From Liolophura sinensis (lineage: Eukaryota > Mollusca > Polyplacophora > Chitonida > Chitonidae): a DNA stretch of 64,000 nt. The position numbers and the translations under genes are program-made. The stretch lies in assembly GCF_032854445.1 (NCBI RefSeq), contig NC_088295.1, forward strand, positions 77,466,028-77,530,027. The letters are read 5' to 3'. The notes beneath the pieces are model-generated. The model saw nothing but the letters and a program-made list of their open reading frames with translations, was not told where the DNA came from and ran no database searches. Shown one piece after another: positions 1-11,347 of this stretch. The stretch's first letter is position 1, and every line of letters starts with the position of its first letter.

Positions 1-371
1 ATATATCTCAAAAACAGTAAATTCTGTAATTGCCCTGAAAATTCAACCAAAGTTGCATTGCGAGAATCATGAAAGTCATAAAATATTACTTTTGGCACTG
101 AAACCTATATCTTTCCAGTAGGATATCCACACAAATCTCAGAATACCTTTCTGAAACCACCTAAACTCTAAGAGTCAAGTAAAACAAGTGATTCTGTTTG
201 AGTGAAATTTAATGTTAAATACAGAAATTTAAATCAAGATCTGACACACATGTATGTATTGTATGGTATTTTCAATTATTTAATGTGAATCAGGAAAAAG
301 TCTCATACAAATAATGCTCAGAACAAAAACATTCCAAATTACACATTCATTTGATTACAGTAAGGCCATAC

Positions 372-3300
372 CTTTTTGTCTAAATTCAGTCTGAAAAACT
401 CTCCATTGCTCTCAACCTTGGTCTCCAGTCTGTCCACCACCACAGTGATGCTCTGCCTGTCTCTGCTGATTATAACATCATGCCACTGAAAGTCATCGAG
501 AAGACTGCCACCCACAACTGACGTCTCACCCGGAGAACCTTCAATGCTGCCTGTAACAAAAGTACAACACATCCTTTACAATGACCACCCCTACAATAGT
601 TACTGATTTTATGGATTTGTTTTTAGAATGGTCCTTGAAGTCCACATCTTGTGAAAATCAACATTCCAATATATCCTATGAGTGCACTAATGTAAATGCA
701 TAACAAGAAAGCTTTGCCTCAGGAAACTTACTATAATTTCATTAAAAAAATGGAACTTTGCAACGAGTCACAGAAAAAGCCAGCCAGACTGAAACATGTT
801 ATCAACAAGCTGCCATCACAGATCTACAGAAACCAACCCCTGAGTGCCCCCATTTCCAGTTCATCTAGAGATTACATTATGCATGTAATTGGTTTTTAAC
901 ATTGCACTCAGGATTTTCTTATGGTGGTAGCTAAATTCACAGGATGAGGAAACAACTGCTTCTTGTCTACAGGTACCTGACACAGGACCTGTTTATCTTC
1001 AGTCCTGATGAGCTTAGTATAAGCATCCTGTATTCAGTTCTACTGAAACACCACAGACTCCAATGCACAATCTGAATTCACAAGTTTTTTGGTCTGATTG
1101 GGGTTTAATTTCATTTTCAACATTATTTCAGTCATACCATGATGATGTCAACTTGTAGTAGGGTCAAGGTCAATGGGTTTACAGTGTTGCCTCACTGCAA
1201 TGTCATTTCGAAAACACCAGAGCTAACTGAACCTACAGTGATCTGGAGCAAACAAAAGCAACAAAGGATCCCTAAAAAATAGCTTTTTATGGGATTCTTT
1301 CATTCAGTATGGAAATCTTTCAAAAAAGCTTTAACATTTCCTGGTTTGCATTATCAGTGTTCATCAACATACTGCTTACCTAAGTTCAGACGAAACCACA
1401 GGTAACCTCTCTTAAGTTCCAGTGCAAAGTGGTCACCTTGATTGCCATCCGCATAGAAGAGGATACCATCTGGTTTGTCAGTACGGAACCTAAGTTTAAG
1501 AGAGTCCTGGACCGTCTGGATTGAGTTTCTGCTGGGATCCTGATTTCCAAACTGATTGCCACTAGTCAGATCCAGTACAATGTAACTGTCGGCAAACATG
1601 GCAGGGTCAGCATCTACAATTCACACAGACCAGAAATGTCAAAAACAACCATTTCAAATAGCATTCACCCAGCACAAGTTTCATGCTGGATACAGAAATT
1701 CATACCACTGAAACATTATTTTAGGACAAGTTATTTTCAAACAGCTTCAAAAAGCACACATCTGGAAAAATTATGATGCCAAAATGAGAAATCCAAAGCA
1801 ACCCTAAACAAATGATCCCATAATGTGCTTTATGCTCACAAACAAATAATTGTCTTACGTTTTGTGCAGACATTAACAAAAAGTATAATTAAGCATAAGA
1901 AAGAAACTGTCTTACCAAATTCACATCCATACAGTTCTAGTCGCATCGAGATTCGGGTGTTCCATCTTTGCGGACTGAAGCGAATGTATCGAGCAACAAC
2001 AGGATAACGTAGAGTATTTTTCTTCCTAGCAAAACCATCACTGTTGCCATTGAATATCTGAAGTAAAATTTAACAATGAATATGTGATTGTTGTTAGAGG
2101 TCACATCAGCATTTTTTGAGCAATTCATTTGTAAGGGTTATGAGAAACCCAGCAGCTTGCTTATAATGGCTTCAGTACAAACGGTAGCCTAAGCTTCATG
2201 GCGATACCTTGAAAACTGATAACAGCTGAGCCAAACATAAAACCTTACTCTGAGGCTACATTTACATAGCAAATCCTAAAAATGGTACTTTTTACCATAT
2301 CAAGCCCAAGGAGTTTCATGAACATATCACGAAAATGCTTACTTCACAATGGCGAGGTAAAAATATAAATATCACTAGTTACTCAAAATGCGCAAATCCC
2401 CAAATTTTGTTCATTATTCCCAACCAGTTTCACAAAAATGATGTGAAAACTGTTGGAATATCTGACCCAAACATAAAACCTTACCATGTCCAACAAAACT
2501 GAATAGTTCTGACTAAGATAGATAGGCAAAGTCAAAAACCTGATAATATGATAATGAATAAAAATACAAATATACGTAATTATTTGAAATTATTTACTTC
2601 ATAAAGTCTTCAAAGCTTCAGCAAGATGGTGTAATAACTGTGGCAACAGCTGACCCACACAAAAAAACCTTACCCTGGCCCACATTAGTACTGGGTAAAA
2701 AGTCCAAAACCTGATAATTTCAGTAAGAACATCATTTATCTGATGATGTTTTCAAAGCATGTGCATTGTCCCCATCAAGTTTTAGCAAGATGGTGTAAAA
2801 ACTGTGGTCACAGCTGACACCCCCCCCCCCCCCCCGCCCCCACCACCAAAAAAAAATCTTACCCTGGCCTTTTATAGGAGTGGCTTGAAAAAACTGTCTA
2901 AGTCCAAAACCTGATAATTTGAATAAAAATGCACACATCCCTAATTTGCAATCAAAATGAGTAAATGTACAAATCATATTCATCATTCCCACCAAGTTTC
3001 ATAACGGTAATGTGAAAACTGTGAGACTAGCAGATCCAAACATAAAACCTTACTCAACTGACCCAAACAAAAAACCTTACTCAACTGACACAAACAAAAA
3101 AGCTTACTCAATTGACCCAAACATAAAACCTTACTCAACTGACCCAAACCAAAAAGCTTACTCAACTGACCCAAACAAAAAAGCTTACTCAACTGACCCA
3201 AACAAAAAAGCTTACTCAGCTGACCCAAACAAAAAAGCTTGCTCAACTGACCCAAACAAAAAAAGCTTACTCAACTGACCCAAACAAAAAAGCTTACTTG

Positions 3301-6300
3301 GACATTGACACTGACACCAATGCCACTTTTCTCTCACACTTGCAATACCTAAATACAACCTTCACTGAACCTAGACCATCTAGCAATTTAAAATCCCAAT
3401 TCACGTTGGTTTAACAGAACGCCTGAACCATTAACAATCAGGTGCTTTTTTTATGAATGCCATTAAGTGAAACCACCTTATTAAAGAATTTACAAATTGT
3501 TGATCTTCAAGACAATTGTGATCACTGTCTGCAAGATGAATATCTCTTTTTTTTAATTTTGCATATTAGGTATATTAGGCCAAATGTACTAAAACAATGA
3601 CAATCACTTTTATGGATGGCACACTCTTTAAAGAAGGCAGAGTCAACACAACACCACAGAACCCGGTCAGACAACTGACAAAACCTCTCACGCAAGATCA
3701 ACATCTCTCACCGAGAACAATTAAGTCATGTTGTGGAGAACCCTTTAAATGACTCGGCCAACGTGGGCTCTTGTGGTAACACAGTAGATGTACCAACATT
3801 GACAAACATCTTTCTCCTTACCTGTGGCATGCCAAACTCGTTAGTGTAGTATCTCCAGGTATTCCTATCATCAGAGAACTGAACATAGTACTCAGTGACA
3901 TATTCAGAACTTCCTTTACGTCCCTGTGTCTCCACAGCTGTGACCATCATTCTCCTGCCTATGTCCACACTGATGTACTGAAAGGCATTGGCAGTGGAAG
4001 CCGTCCAGGCACCTGTCAAGTCCAAGCATACAACGATCAGACGCTAAAGTAAAGCAATGCTCTTTATTTCATTTACTTCCTTATTTAATTAATCTTATGT
4101 GCTAAAATCAAAAATACTTCACTTATACGATTGCGGTCAGCATTATGGTAAGTGTTAAACGCACAGAGCCCAGGGAAAACCCACAACCATCTGCAGGTTG
4201 CTGTCAGACCTTCTCACAACACGGAGAGGAAGCCAGCATGGGCTGGACATGAACTTACAGCAATCGGATTGGTGAGAGGCTCCTGGCTCACCAGTCTAGC
4301 AATCTATAAACCAGTAGGCCTTGGAGGCCACTCCAGACCCTAAGAGCAACCATCATAGGTTGTCAAGAAAGTTACAACCTTTTTATAATACAACCACAAT
4401 CAGATGTAACAATGTTATTGTGTGGTAAGTTACATGTGCTTAGTAGGTTCAGAGGCCCTATCACAGTTAACAAAGGAACAAATATGTTAGATATCCCCAT
4501 GTTTTTTAATGCCATTACCAGGTTCATCTCCAACTCGGGCCTGCTGGGGTGGTCTCTTGGGTTCATTTGACGATGCTGTAATGGCAGAATCTGGGATCCG
4601 CCTTGATTCCATGCCCAGTGGTAACGGACCGAGACATTCCTTGTCATGATAAATTTTCTCCAATGTCCCCTCCACACGCTCTGAAAGAACGAAACATAAT
4701 TTTGACATGCAGATAATTGGTGTTATTTATTTTCTGTTAAATGCAAGCTAAAACTATATCCTCTAGGATTGCTGTGTCTACTGATCTGCACAAGAAAAAT
4801 ATAAGCCAATAATAAGATTTTGTTATGTGCTTTGTAAGTTATGAAAACCAACTATAAACTTAACTTAATACTTACGAGAAAAAGTTTCAATCAATGACAA
4901 GAAATTAAAGACTTGGATGTACCTAGTTATACATGCCATCCACTGGACATAAATCTGTGATAAAATTGCACATGCTATGAAGTAAATGTAAGTAAGGAAA
5001 CAATAAGTTATGTGTGAAATGAAATCTATTCAAATCTCTCTGCCAATAATTCATGTGCTGACAATTGTCACAATGATAGTCAAATAAAATTATTTAACTA
5101 TAGTAGTTATTTAAGCAGAACAATGACGTTCTAAATGTCACGCAGACATAGACTTGTCACAGGGTATATTTATTTACTTATTTGATTGGTGTTTTATGCC
5201 GTACCCACGAATATTTCAATTATACGACAGCGGCCAACATTATGGTGGGAGGAAACCGGGCAGGCCTTGCCACGTATGGTCAAAGAAGAAGCCAGCATGA
5301 GCTGGACTTGAACTCACAAGCCCACATTGGTGAGAGGCTCCTGGGTCATTATGCTGTGCTAGTACACTAACCAACTCAGTCTTTCTCTCATATGACATTG
5401 GAGCTGTTAGATGATGTTTTAATTAATGATTTGATTGGTTTTGTTTATTTATTATGGCGAGAGGAAATCAAGCTCTCTGCCCCAGGTAAACCCACAGATC
5501 ATGGGGTATAGCGCCGTGCTCGTGTACTTTAAACATCCAAAGGACTCATTTTATTTTGCCTAATTCTCTTCAAGTTGCAGTGCTAAGGGGTAGGTGAACA
5601 GTTGATTTTTATGTGTTCACACACCGTTTTCAGTCAGTAATGTCTGACCATGTTCCAGTTATAACGTGGCCATCACAGCTTTATGCATCTCATCTCTATG
5701 CACTGTGAGAATATTTGTGATAAACACTGCGCTTATAAAATATTTCACTTAAACAGAAATCTATACAATCACTGTATTTTGAGTTAAAGCCTTGAATTGT
5801 GTAATAAAATGATTTTGTGGGTACATAATGTGCTTGTGTGTTGTATTCAATATTCTTATATGCCAATACCAAGTCCAGTTGAAGCTGGTTTCCTCTCCGG
5901 CTGTGCGTGGAAAGGTCTGTCAGCAACCACAGAAGGTCCTGGCTTTGCCCAGTTTCTTTCCACCATAATGCTGGCGGTAAAAGTCGTTTAAGTGAAATAT
6001 GCTTGAGTACAGCCTAAAACACTAACCAAAGAAATAACTCTGTAACTTTGTACTGAATATCTACTAACTCAGTATGCTGTCTGTTCCACAGTACATATTC
6101 TCTACGTGATACGTATACCCGTAGCACACAGTGACAATTTTGTTGATAGAAATGTATGTGCGTGGATATTAGAATAAGATTAAATATTCCCTCACAGCGC
6201 AAAATTAAATCAGTCAAATCTTGTCACACAAGGCGATACGACGCAGAGGGCCGCCATGTTGTCAGCTAAGGTATCAACGTATCAAGTACACAGGTGATAC

Positions 6301-6445
6301 AGGTAAGCCTACCTTATGTAAGGTACGGGGCAACGTGATTTTCTGGAAACTAAAAAAAGCTTCACTTAGTATACTCACCAGCAGCTTGAGCTAGATCAAC
6401 AACGGAGAGGAGAACTAAAATCCACCACATTTTCAACCGCTCCAT
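372..6445 (-). CDS. Contactin-associated protein / neurexin IV-like, N-terminal part (6 exons, gene continues off left edge)
   Basis: Coding exons on the minus strand, all with GT-AG sites and matching phases: 6379-6445, 4519-4680, 3822-4012, 1916-2057, 1380-1613, 372-550 (325 codons). The first exon gives a hydrophobic signal peptide (about residues 1-22). Residues about 38-184 form an F5/8 type C (discoidin) domain bounded by Cys in KECLGPLPLG and Cys in LELYGCEFG. Residues about 188-325 form the first laminin G domain, with GDHFALELK and SLLDDFQWHDV, the latter close to the SLLDDxxWHxV stretch of vertebrate CNTNAP proteins. Order signal-F5/8C-LamG is that of CNTNAP/neurexin IV, single-pass adhesion proteins of septate/paranodal junctions and neurons. 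The remaining LamG, EGF, fibrinogen-like and transmembrane parts must lie beyond base 1. The start codon is chosen because it opens the signal peptide. A TATATA stretch lies about 55 bases upstream of the ATG. Confidence 0.92.
2220..3000. repeat. Degenerate long-unit repeats in CNTNAP-like intron 3
   Basis: Four or five diverged copies of a unit of very roughly 160-240 bp. Each holds a string like 'gtgaaaactgt' followed by 'ctgacccaaacataaaacc' and 'ttacc' (near 2228, 2462, 2649, 2812, 3028). A poly-C run sits at 2818-2835. Confidence 0.6.
3028..3296. repeat. 27-bp minisatellite in CNTNAP-like intron 3
   Basis: About ten head-to-tail copies of a 27-base unit built on 'ttactcaactgacccaaac' plus an A-run. 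It grew out of the longer degenerate repeat to its left. Because 27 is divisible by 3, both strands stay open as short repetitive ORFs (near 3012-3278 plus and 2983-3255 minus); these are not genes. Confidence 0.9.
4113..4336 (-). mobile_element. tRNA-derived SINE (diverged copy)
   Basis: Minus-orientation copy of the window's common SINE. It shows the 'acttatacga' 3' section, the 'ggagaggaagccagcatg' middle, the B-box region and the 'ggaggcc' tRNA-like 5' end. It lies in CNTNAP-like intron 2/exon 2 flank. Confidence 0.8.
5168..5381 (-). mobile_element. tRNA-derived SINE (diverged copy)
   Basis: Minus-orientation SINE in CNTNAP-like intron 1: 'tttgattggtgttttatgcc' 3' end, 'tatggtgggaggaaaccggg', 'gagctggacttgaactcaca' (B box complement) and 'gagaggctcctgggtcat'. 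The extreme 5' end is degraded. A shorter fragment of the same family follows at about 5430-5520. Confidence 0.85.
5861..6035 (+). mobile_element. tRNA-derived SINE, 5'-truncated
   Basis: Plus-orientation copy starting inside the B box ('aagtccagttgaagctgg'), then 'ttcctctccggc', 'ccaccataatgctggc' and a 3' end close to 'gagtacagcctaaaacac'. Confidence 0.8.
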
Positions 6446-7780
6446 GTTGTAGTTCAAACCCCCATTGCCTGAATGCAATATAGAGGTGAGTTGATGACCT
6501 ATATAAACCATGTGACCCTATTGCGCCTCGGTGATTGGCTAGACAAGTCAAACACCTGCATAGAGGATATAGTGAGTCACATATTCAGATCTTCATACCT
6601 TTGGAATGTGACCTCCGTGATAATTGTTGATAGATACATTATTATTGTGAGTGTGAAACGTACCACACGAAACATGGGAACAAACTGTTTACATCATTGA
6701 CACTTGAGAGATATTAACACCTGAATTGTTGTCTTTTTAAAGTAATTAATCAGCTGTGCAGAATCCTGTCTCGGGCGGCCACAAGTACTGACTTCAGAGG
6801 GTTAGCGAGTCACAAGATTGAGCGAATGGGCGCATGGCCAGCGTAGACCTAGTATGAAAGCAGTGGGAGATCAATTCCGGCATTTGCCAATGTCAATGAA
6901 TCAAATTTAAAAGTCTATTCAACAAGGCTCTGCCACGATGAAAAACACATTATCTTTAGCAGAAATAACAGAAAGCCCACGTCGCAACACTCACAACAAA
7001 AGAATAATAAGTAAGTGATTAAATATGAAAATTTCTTAAAAACTATGAAGTTAAATTAAAAAGCACTGGAACAGATACCTAGCTAATCCCGCTTTACAGT
7101 GGCGCTCGATTTTTGTCATTGGGCATATCGTTTAAACTGTATTTCCAAGGAACATTTTCTTTAAAAAACCCTTGCTGTCCTTCAGTACAGACAAAATCAC
7201 TACATTGAAATGCGTTAATCATACTGCGTTATATATCGACGCAAAGTCCAGTTTGATATTTCGCCCAATTCGTTAACATGCCACATCGTCCACGAATGCA
7301 GGGTTTTGCACCGCCTATTGATGGCTTATCGCTTATACAGTATTACACACCAGCTAATGTATATCCCGATATTTATTTATTTGATTGGTGTACTCAATAT
7401 TATTACACTAGGGGCCGTCGTGTTTTCTAGGGTGGAAGAACCAAGAGAGATGGAATATAGCCCCAAAAGACTTTATAAACACATATTTATAAATGTTCAT
7501 GTACATTTGCATTGATGACAGAACAATTCAATATATTACGATCGAGTGGCGAGATGACTATGGTTTTATTACGGTAAAGATTAAAACCAATCATAATTTG
7601 ATTACTTTATAAAAGACTAGACTTATACTGTACCCGCAAGGCACGTGAGAGCGTTTTAAGGAGCTACACTGTAATAGTGTTTCAGTTTTCTTTTTGTTGT
7701 GCTTATTGTCACGGTATGCAGTCAAACTATGCAAGGTTCGCCCCTTTGTGGGAGATTGACTTGATGAAGAAACGCAGGTT
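6446..7780. other. Intergenic, no gene seen
   Basis: AT-rich DNA with no convincing exon. A short SINE-tail fragment ('tatttatttgattggtgt') is at about 7370-7390. Confidence 0.6.
6495..6510 (-). promoter_or_regulatory. Possible TATA element of the CNTNAP-like gene
   Basis: A TTTATATAGG-type stretch on the minus strand lies about 55 bases before the start codon at 6445. Position fits a core promoter with a very short 5' UTR, but no initiator or transcript evidence is visible; it could be chance in AT-rich DNA. Confidence 0.25.
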
Positions 7781-9330
7781 ACTAGTTGATATGCAGACGG
7801 TAGACAGAGATCTGGAAGACAGAAGGTGATACACATATAGAGCTGGAAGAGGGGAGTTGATACACATAGAGCAGGAAGAGGGGAGCTGATATATACAGAG
7901 CTCAAAGAGGGAAGTGAATACATACAGAGATGGATCAGGGAAGTTGATGCACATACAACAGGAAGAGGGAAAATGCTACACACACAGCAGGAAGGGGGAA
8001 AATGCTACACTTATAGCAAGGAAAGGGAAAATGCTAAACATACAGCAGGAAGATGGAAAATATTACACATACAGCAGGAAGAGGAAAAATGCTACACATA
8101 CAGCAGGAAGATGGAAAATGTTACACATACAGCAGGAAGAGGAAAAATGCTACACATACAACAGGAAGAGGGAAAATGCTACACACACAGCAGGAAGAGG
8201 GAAAATGCTACACTTATAGCAAGGAAAGGGAAAATGCTAAACATACAGCAGGAAGATGGAAAATGCTACACATACAGCAGGAAGAGGGAAAATGCTACAC
8301 ATACAGCAGGAAGATGGAAAATGCTACACTTATAGCAAGGAAAGGGAAAATGCTAAACATACAGCAGGAAGAGGGAAAATGCTACACATACAGCAGGAAG
8401 AGGGAAAATGTTACACATACAGCAGGAAGAGGGAAAATGTTACACATACAGCAGGGAGAGGGAAAATGCTACACTTATAGCAAGGAAAGGGAAAATGCTA
8501 AACATACAGCAGGAAGATGGAAAATGCTACACATACAGCAGGAAGAGGGAAAATGCTACACATACAGCAGGAAGAGGGAAAATGTTACACATACAGCAGG
8601 AAGAGGGAAAATGCTACACATACAGCAGGAAGAGGGAAAATGTTACACATACAGCAGGAAGAGGGAAAATGCTACACTTATAGCAAGGAAGAGGGAAAAT
8701 GCTAAACATACAGCAGGAAGATGGAAAATGCTACACATACAGCAGGAAGAGGGAAAATGCTACACATACAGCAGGAAGAGGGAAAATGTTACACATACAG
8801 CAGGAAGAGGGAAAATGCTACACATACAGCAGGAAGAGGGAAAATGTTACACATACAGCAGGAAGAGGGAAAATGCTACACTTATAGCAAGGAAGAGGGA
8901 AAATGCTAAACATACAGCAGGAAGATGGAAAATGCTACACATACAGCAGGAAGAGGGAAAATGCTACACATACAGCAGGAAGAGGGAAAATGCTACACAT
9001 ACAGCAGGAAGGGGGAAAATGCTACACATACCGCAGGGAGAGGGAAAATGCTACACATAGCAAATGGAGAGGGAAAATGCTACACAGAGCGCAGGAAGCG
9101 GGAAGTTTATACACACATAGCTGTGTATGTGTGTTGATATATAGAGAGCTGGAAGAGGGAAGATCACACACAAGCGGCTGGAAGAGGGACGTTAACACAC
9201 ACAGAGCTGCAAGAGGGAAGGTAATACAGAAAGAGCTGGAGGGCAGAAGTTGATGCACTGAGAGCTGGAAGAGAGGAGGTGATATACACAGAGCTGAAAG
9301 AGGCAAGTTGATACAAACAGAGCAGCAAGA
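7780..9330. repeat. 29-bp minisatellite with degenerate flanks and higher-order structure
   Basis: The core, about 7960-9085, is roughly 38 copies of a 29-base unit built around 'gcaggaagagggaaaatgct' and 'acacatac'. A variant pair ('cttatagcaagg' followed by 'taaacatacagcaggaagatgg') recurs near 7998, 8215, 8331, 8472, 8672 and 8876, the last two 204 bases apart, so groups of seven units have been copied together. Flanks at 7780-7960 and 9085-9330 are older, diverged copies of about 30 bases. Because 29 is not divisible by 3, all three plus frames give the same repetitive peptide; the longest, 335 codons at 8053-9060, is an artefact. Confidence 0.95.
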
Positions 9331-9690
9331 TGAAACGTACAACTAATATACAGAGAAATGAAATAGGATAAATGATGCAGAGAACTGGAAAGCAGTACAT
9401 GATATATTCATATCTGAAATAAACTGTTAGATGAACCAGTGTATGACTTTGGTCACCAAAGAAAGGGGTCAGTTTGGGCAAAGTGCCGTGTTTAAGAATG
9501 TACATCCTTTTCCAGGGCTCGTAATTGGGATGCATATATTAAAATGCATCCACCAAGCAATTATGATTGCACATGACGAGGAAAAACAAACAGTCAGGAG
9601 CACGGTCACTCAAACCCGAAATTCTGGGCCGGTACGCTTGATCGCTGTGAACCTAATTAACTGGTGACATTTAAAAGAGCAAACAGCCGA

Positions 9691-9706
9691 TGTTGACCGA
9701 GTAAAG
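9691..9706 (+). promoter_or_regulatory. Upstream motif shared by the three yellow-like genes (copy 1)
   Basis: 'tgttgaccgagtaaag' lies about 330 bases upstream of the likely start of yellow-like 1. The same string occurs about 132-135 bases before the other two genes. If the 5' UTR intron suggested at 9849-10017 is real, the spliced distance here is about 160 bases. Confidence 0.45.
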
Positions 9707-10018
9707 CTCCACTCGGCTGCGACTGAAACTTCATAAATTACATCCACATATTGCGCTTAGTCAACGCTATTTCAGCATGTAGAACAAGAGCCGACGTAAT
9801 ATACAGCTGTTGTGCAGTGTTTTGAGAGATCTTAGACCAGTCACACAGGTATGCGGTTTCGTGCGTCTGAAGTCCGATCTCAGAGTCTGCCTCTTACCGC
9901 TTGGACAGGTCAGTTCAACTGGGCATGTGGAGAGACGTATATCGTCGTTGCTGTGCAATACAGTACGTCTGCTGAAATTTCTCAGTGATAGTTGAACTCA
10001 CTAGAGTACCGTTACAGG

Positions 10019-11347
10019 ATGTGGTTTGCGTGTATCCTGTGGACATGTATCACAGTAGCTGTTTTCACCGCAGATGATCCAGGTCCCTCTGCAGAAGTTG
10101 TGTATGAATGGGTTTCTCTGGACTATGACTGGCCAAACGATACAACAAAAGTAGACTACACGGCTGCTAGAAAGTATATCAAAGAAAACAATATCATAGC
10201 GGGCGTCAAGGTCTACAAAGACGACGTTTACGTCACCGTTCCCAGATGGCGAGAAGGCGTTCCTTCTTCACTGAATAAGGTGGTCATGAAGAACGGTAAA
10301 CCCATTCTTCAGCCGTTCCCAGCCTGGAAATCTCAGACAGTCGGTGACTGTGACGCTCTTCAGTATGTGCAGAGCATGGAAGTGGATCCAAACCGTGGCT
10401 GGATGTGGATTATCGACGTGGGGCGGATTAACACGAACCCTGCCAAGGGTTCAGCCCCGCAGAACTTGTGCCCTGCCAAACTTATGATTTTTGATATCAA
10501 CAAGCACAGCTTTGTGAAACGCTATGATTTTCCGGCCACTGTAGTGTCTCCTACGACAAACTTTCTTAACGACATCGTGGTGGACTACGTGGACGGACGA
10601 CCTCGCTATGCCTACATCACGGACACATCCAGAGACAACCCGGGATTGGTCGTTTACGACTTTTACAACAATACGTCTCACCGGTTTACGCACGTCCTGG
10701 CTATGACGTCAGAGACTAGCGCGCAAAACATAACGATCAACAACATCACCTATGTTATAAATGCACCCATTGATGGTATAGCCTTGTCTCCGGACTCTAA
10801 GTTCCTGTATTTTTGCCCTTTGGCGGCGTATAGTCTATATCAAGTGTCCACGGCAGTCGTCAGAGACCCTCTGGCTGATTTTGGAGCCGCCGTGCATAAA
10901 GTGGGCCGAAAAGTTGCACAGACCGACGGAATGGCGTACGGACAGAATAACCTTTACTTCGGAGTCTTAAGTCTCAATGGTGTGTATAAGTGGGAAATTG
11001 GTGAAGACGCCAAGGTCATGCAAACATACGACAAGATAGAAATGAAAACCCAAACGCCAGTCGTTCTGGACACTGTAGGAATGCAATGGGTGGACACTTT
11101 CGCCTTTGACCAGTCTGGTTATCTATGGTTTACCGCTAACAGATTACAGCCGTTTTTTCACGGGACATTAGACTTCACAGATACGGCCTCCTCGGCCAAT
11201 ATGCGAATCTGGAAAGTGTTTGTGGGGGAAAAAGGATATCTCGATCACAGCATTTCGGCCAGTAACTCGCTGTTCATCAGTAACACGTTTCTCTTTGTCA
11301 CGGTCAAGCTTATCTTCATTTATTTCCTTAATATTTGTGTGTTATAG
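10019..11347 (+). CDS. Yellow / major royal jelly protein-like protein 1
   Basis: Single open exon of 442 codons. An ATG nine codons earlier (9992) is in frame, but the ATG at 10019 directly opens a good signal peptide (MWFACILWTCITVAVFTA) and follows an acceptor-like 'cgttacag|g', so I prefer it. The protein has the MRJP/yellow propeller pattern: [41 protein letters not shown]...[39 protein letters not shown]...[28 protein letters not shown] and [16 protein letters not shown]. Several N-glycosylation sequons are present. Yellow proteins are secreted; insect members act in pigment and cuticle or as food proteins, but function outside arthropods is not settled. Unlike its two neighbours, it ends in a hydrophobic tail (about 25 residues), suggesting a GPI or membrane anchor. 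No introns interrupt the CDS. Confidence 0.93.
   Translation: MWFACILWTCITVAVFTADDPGPSAEVVYEWVSLDYDWPNDTTKVDYTAARKYIKENNIIAGVKVYKDDVYVTVPRWREGVPSSLNKVVMKNGKPILQPFPAWKSQTVGDCDALQYVQSMEVDPNRGWMWIIDVGRINTNPAKGSAPQNLCPAKLMIFDINKHSFVKRYDFPATVVSPTTNFLNDIVVDYVDGRPRYAYITDTSRDNPGLVVYDFYNNTSHRFTHVLAMTSETSAQNITINNITYVINAPIDGIALSPDSKFLYFCPLAAYSLYQVSTAVVRDPLADFGAAVHKVGRKVAQTDGMAYGQNNLYFGVLSLNGVYKWEIGEDAKVMQTYDKIEMKTQTPVVLDTVGMQWVDTFAFDQSGYLWFTANRLQPFFHGTLDFTDTASSANMRIWKVFVGEKGYLDHSISASNSLFISNTFLFVTVKLIFIYFLNICVL

Noticed and set aside
8053-9060. 335-codon ORF and several overlapping ORFs in the 29-bp array
   Set aside because: All three plus frames give the same 29-residue repeat because the unit length is not a multiple of 3; this is a by-product of a stop-free satellite, with no signal peptide, domain or splice context.
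7960-9085. CRISPR array (28-32-base repeats)
   Set aside because: Repeats are directly adjacent with no unique spacers, and the genome is eukaryotic.
9992-10018. Using the first in-frame ATG (9992) of yellow-like 1 as start
   Set aside because: It would put nine polar residues before the signal peptide, and an acceptor-like site lies just before the second ATG; the second start fits better, though not proven.
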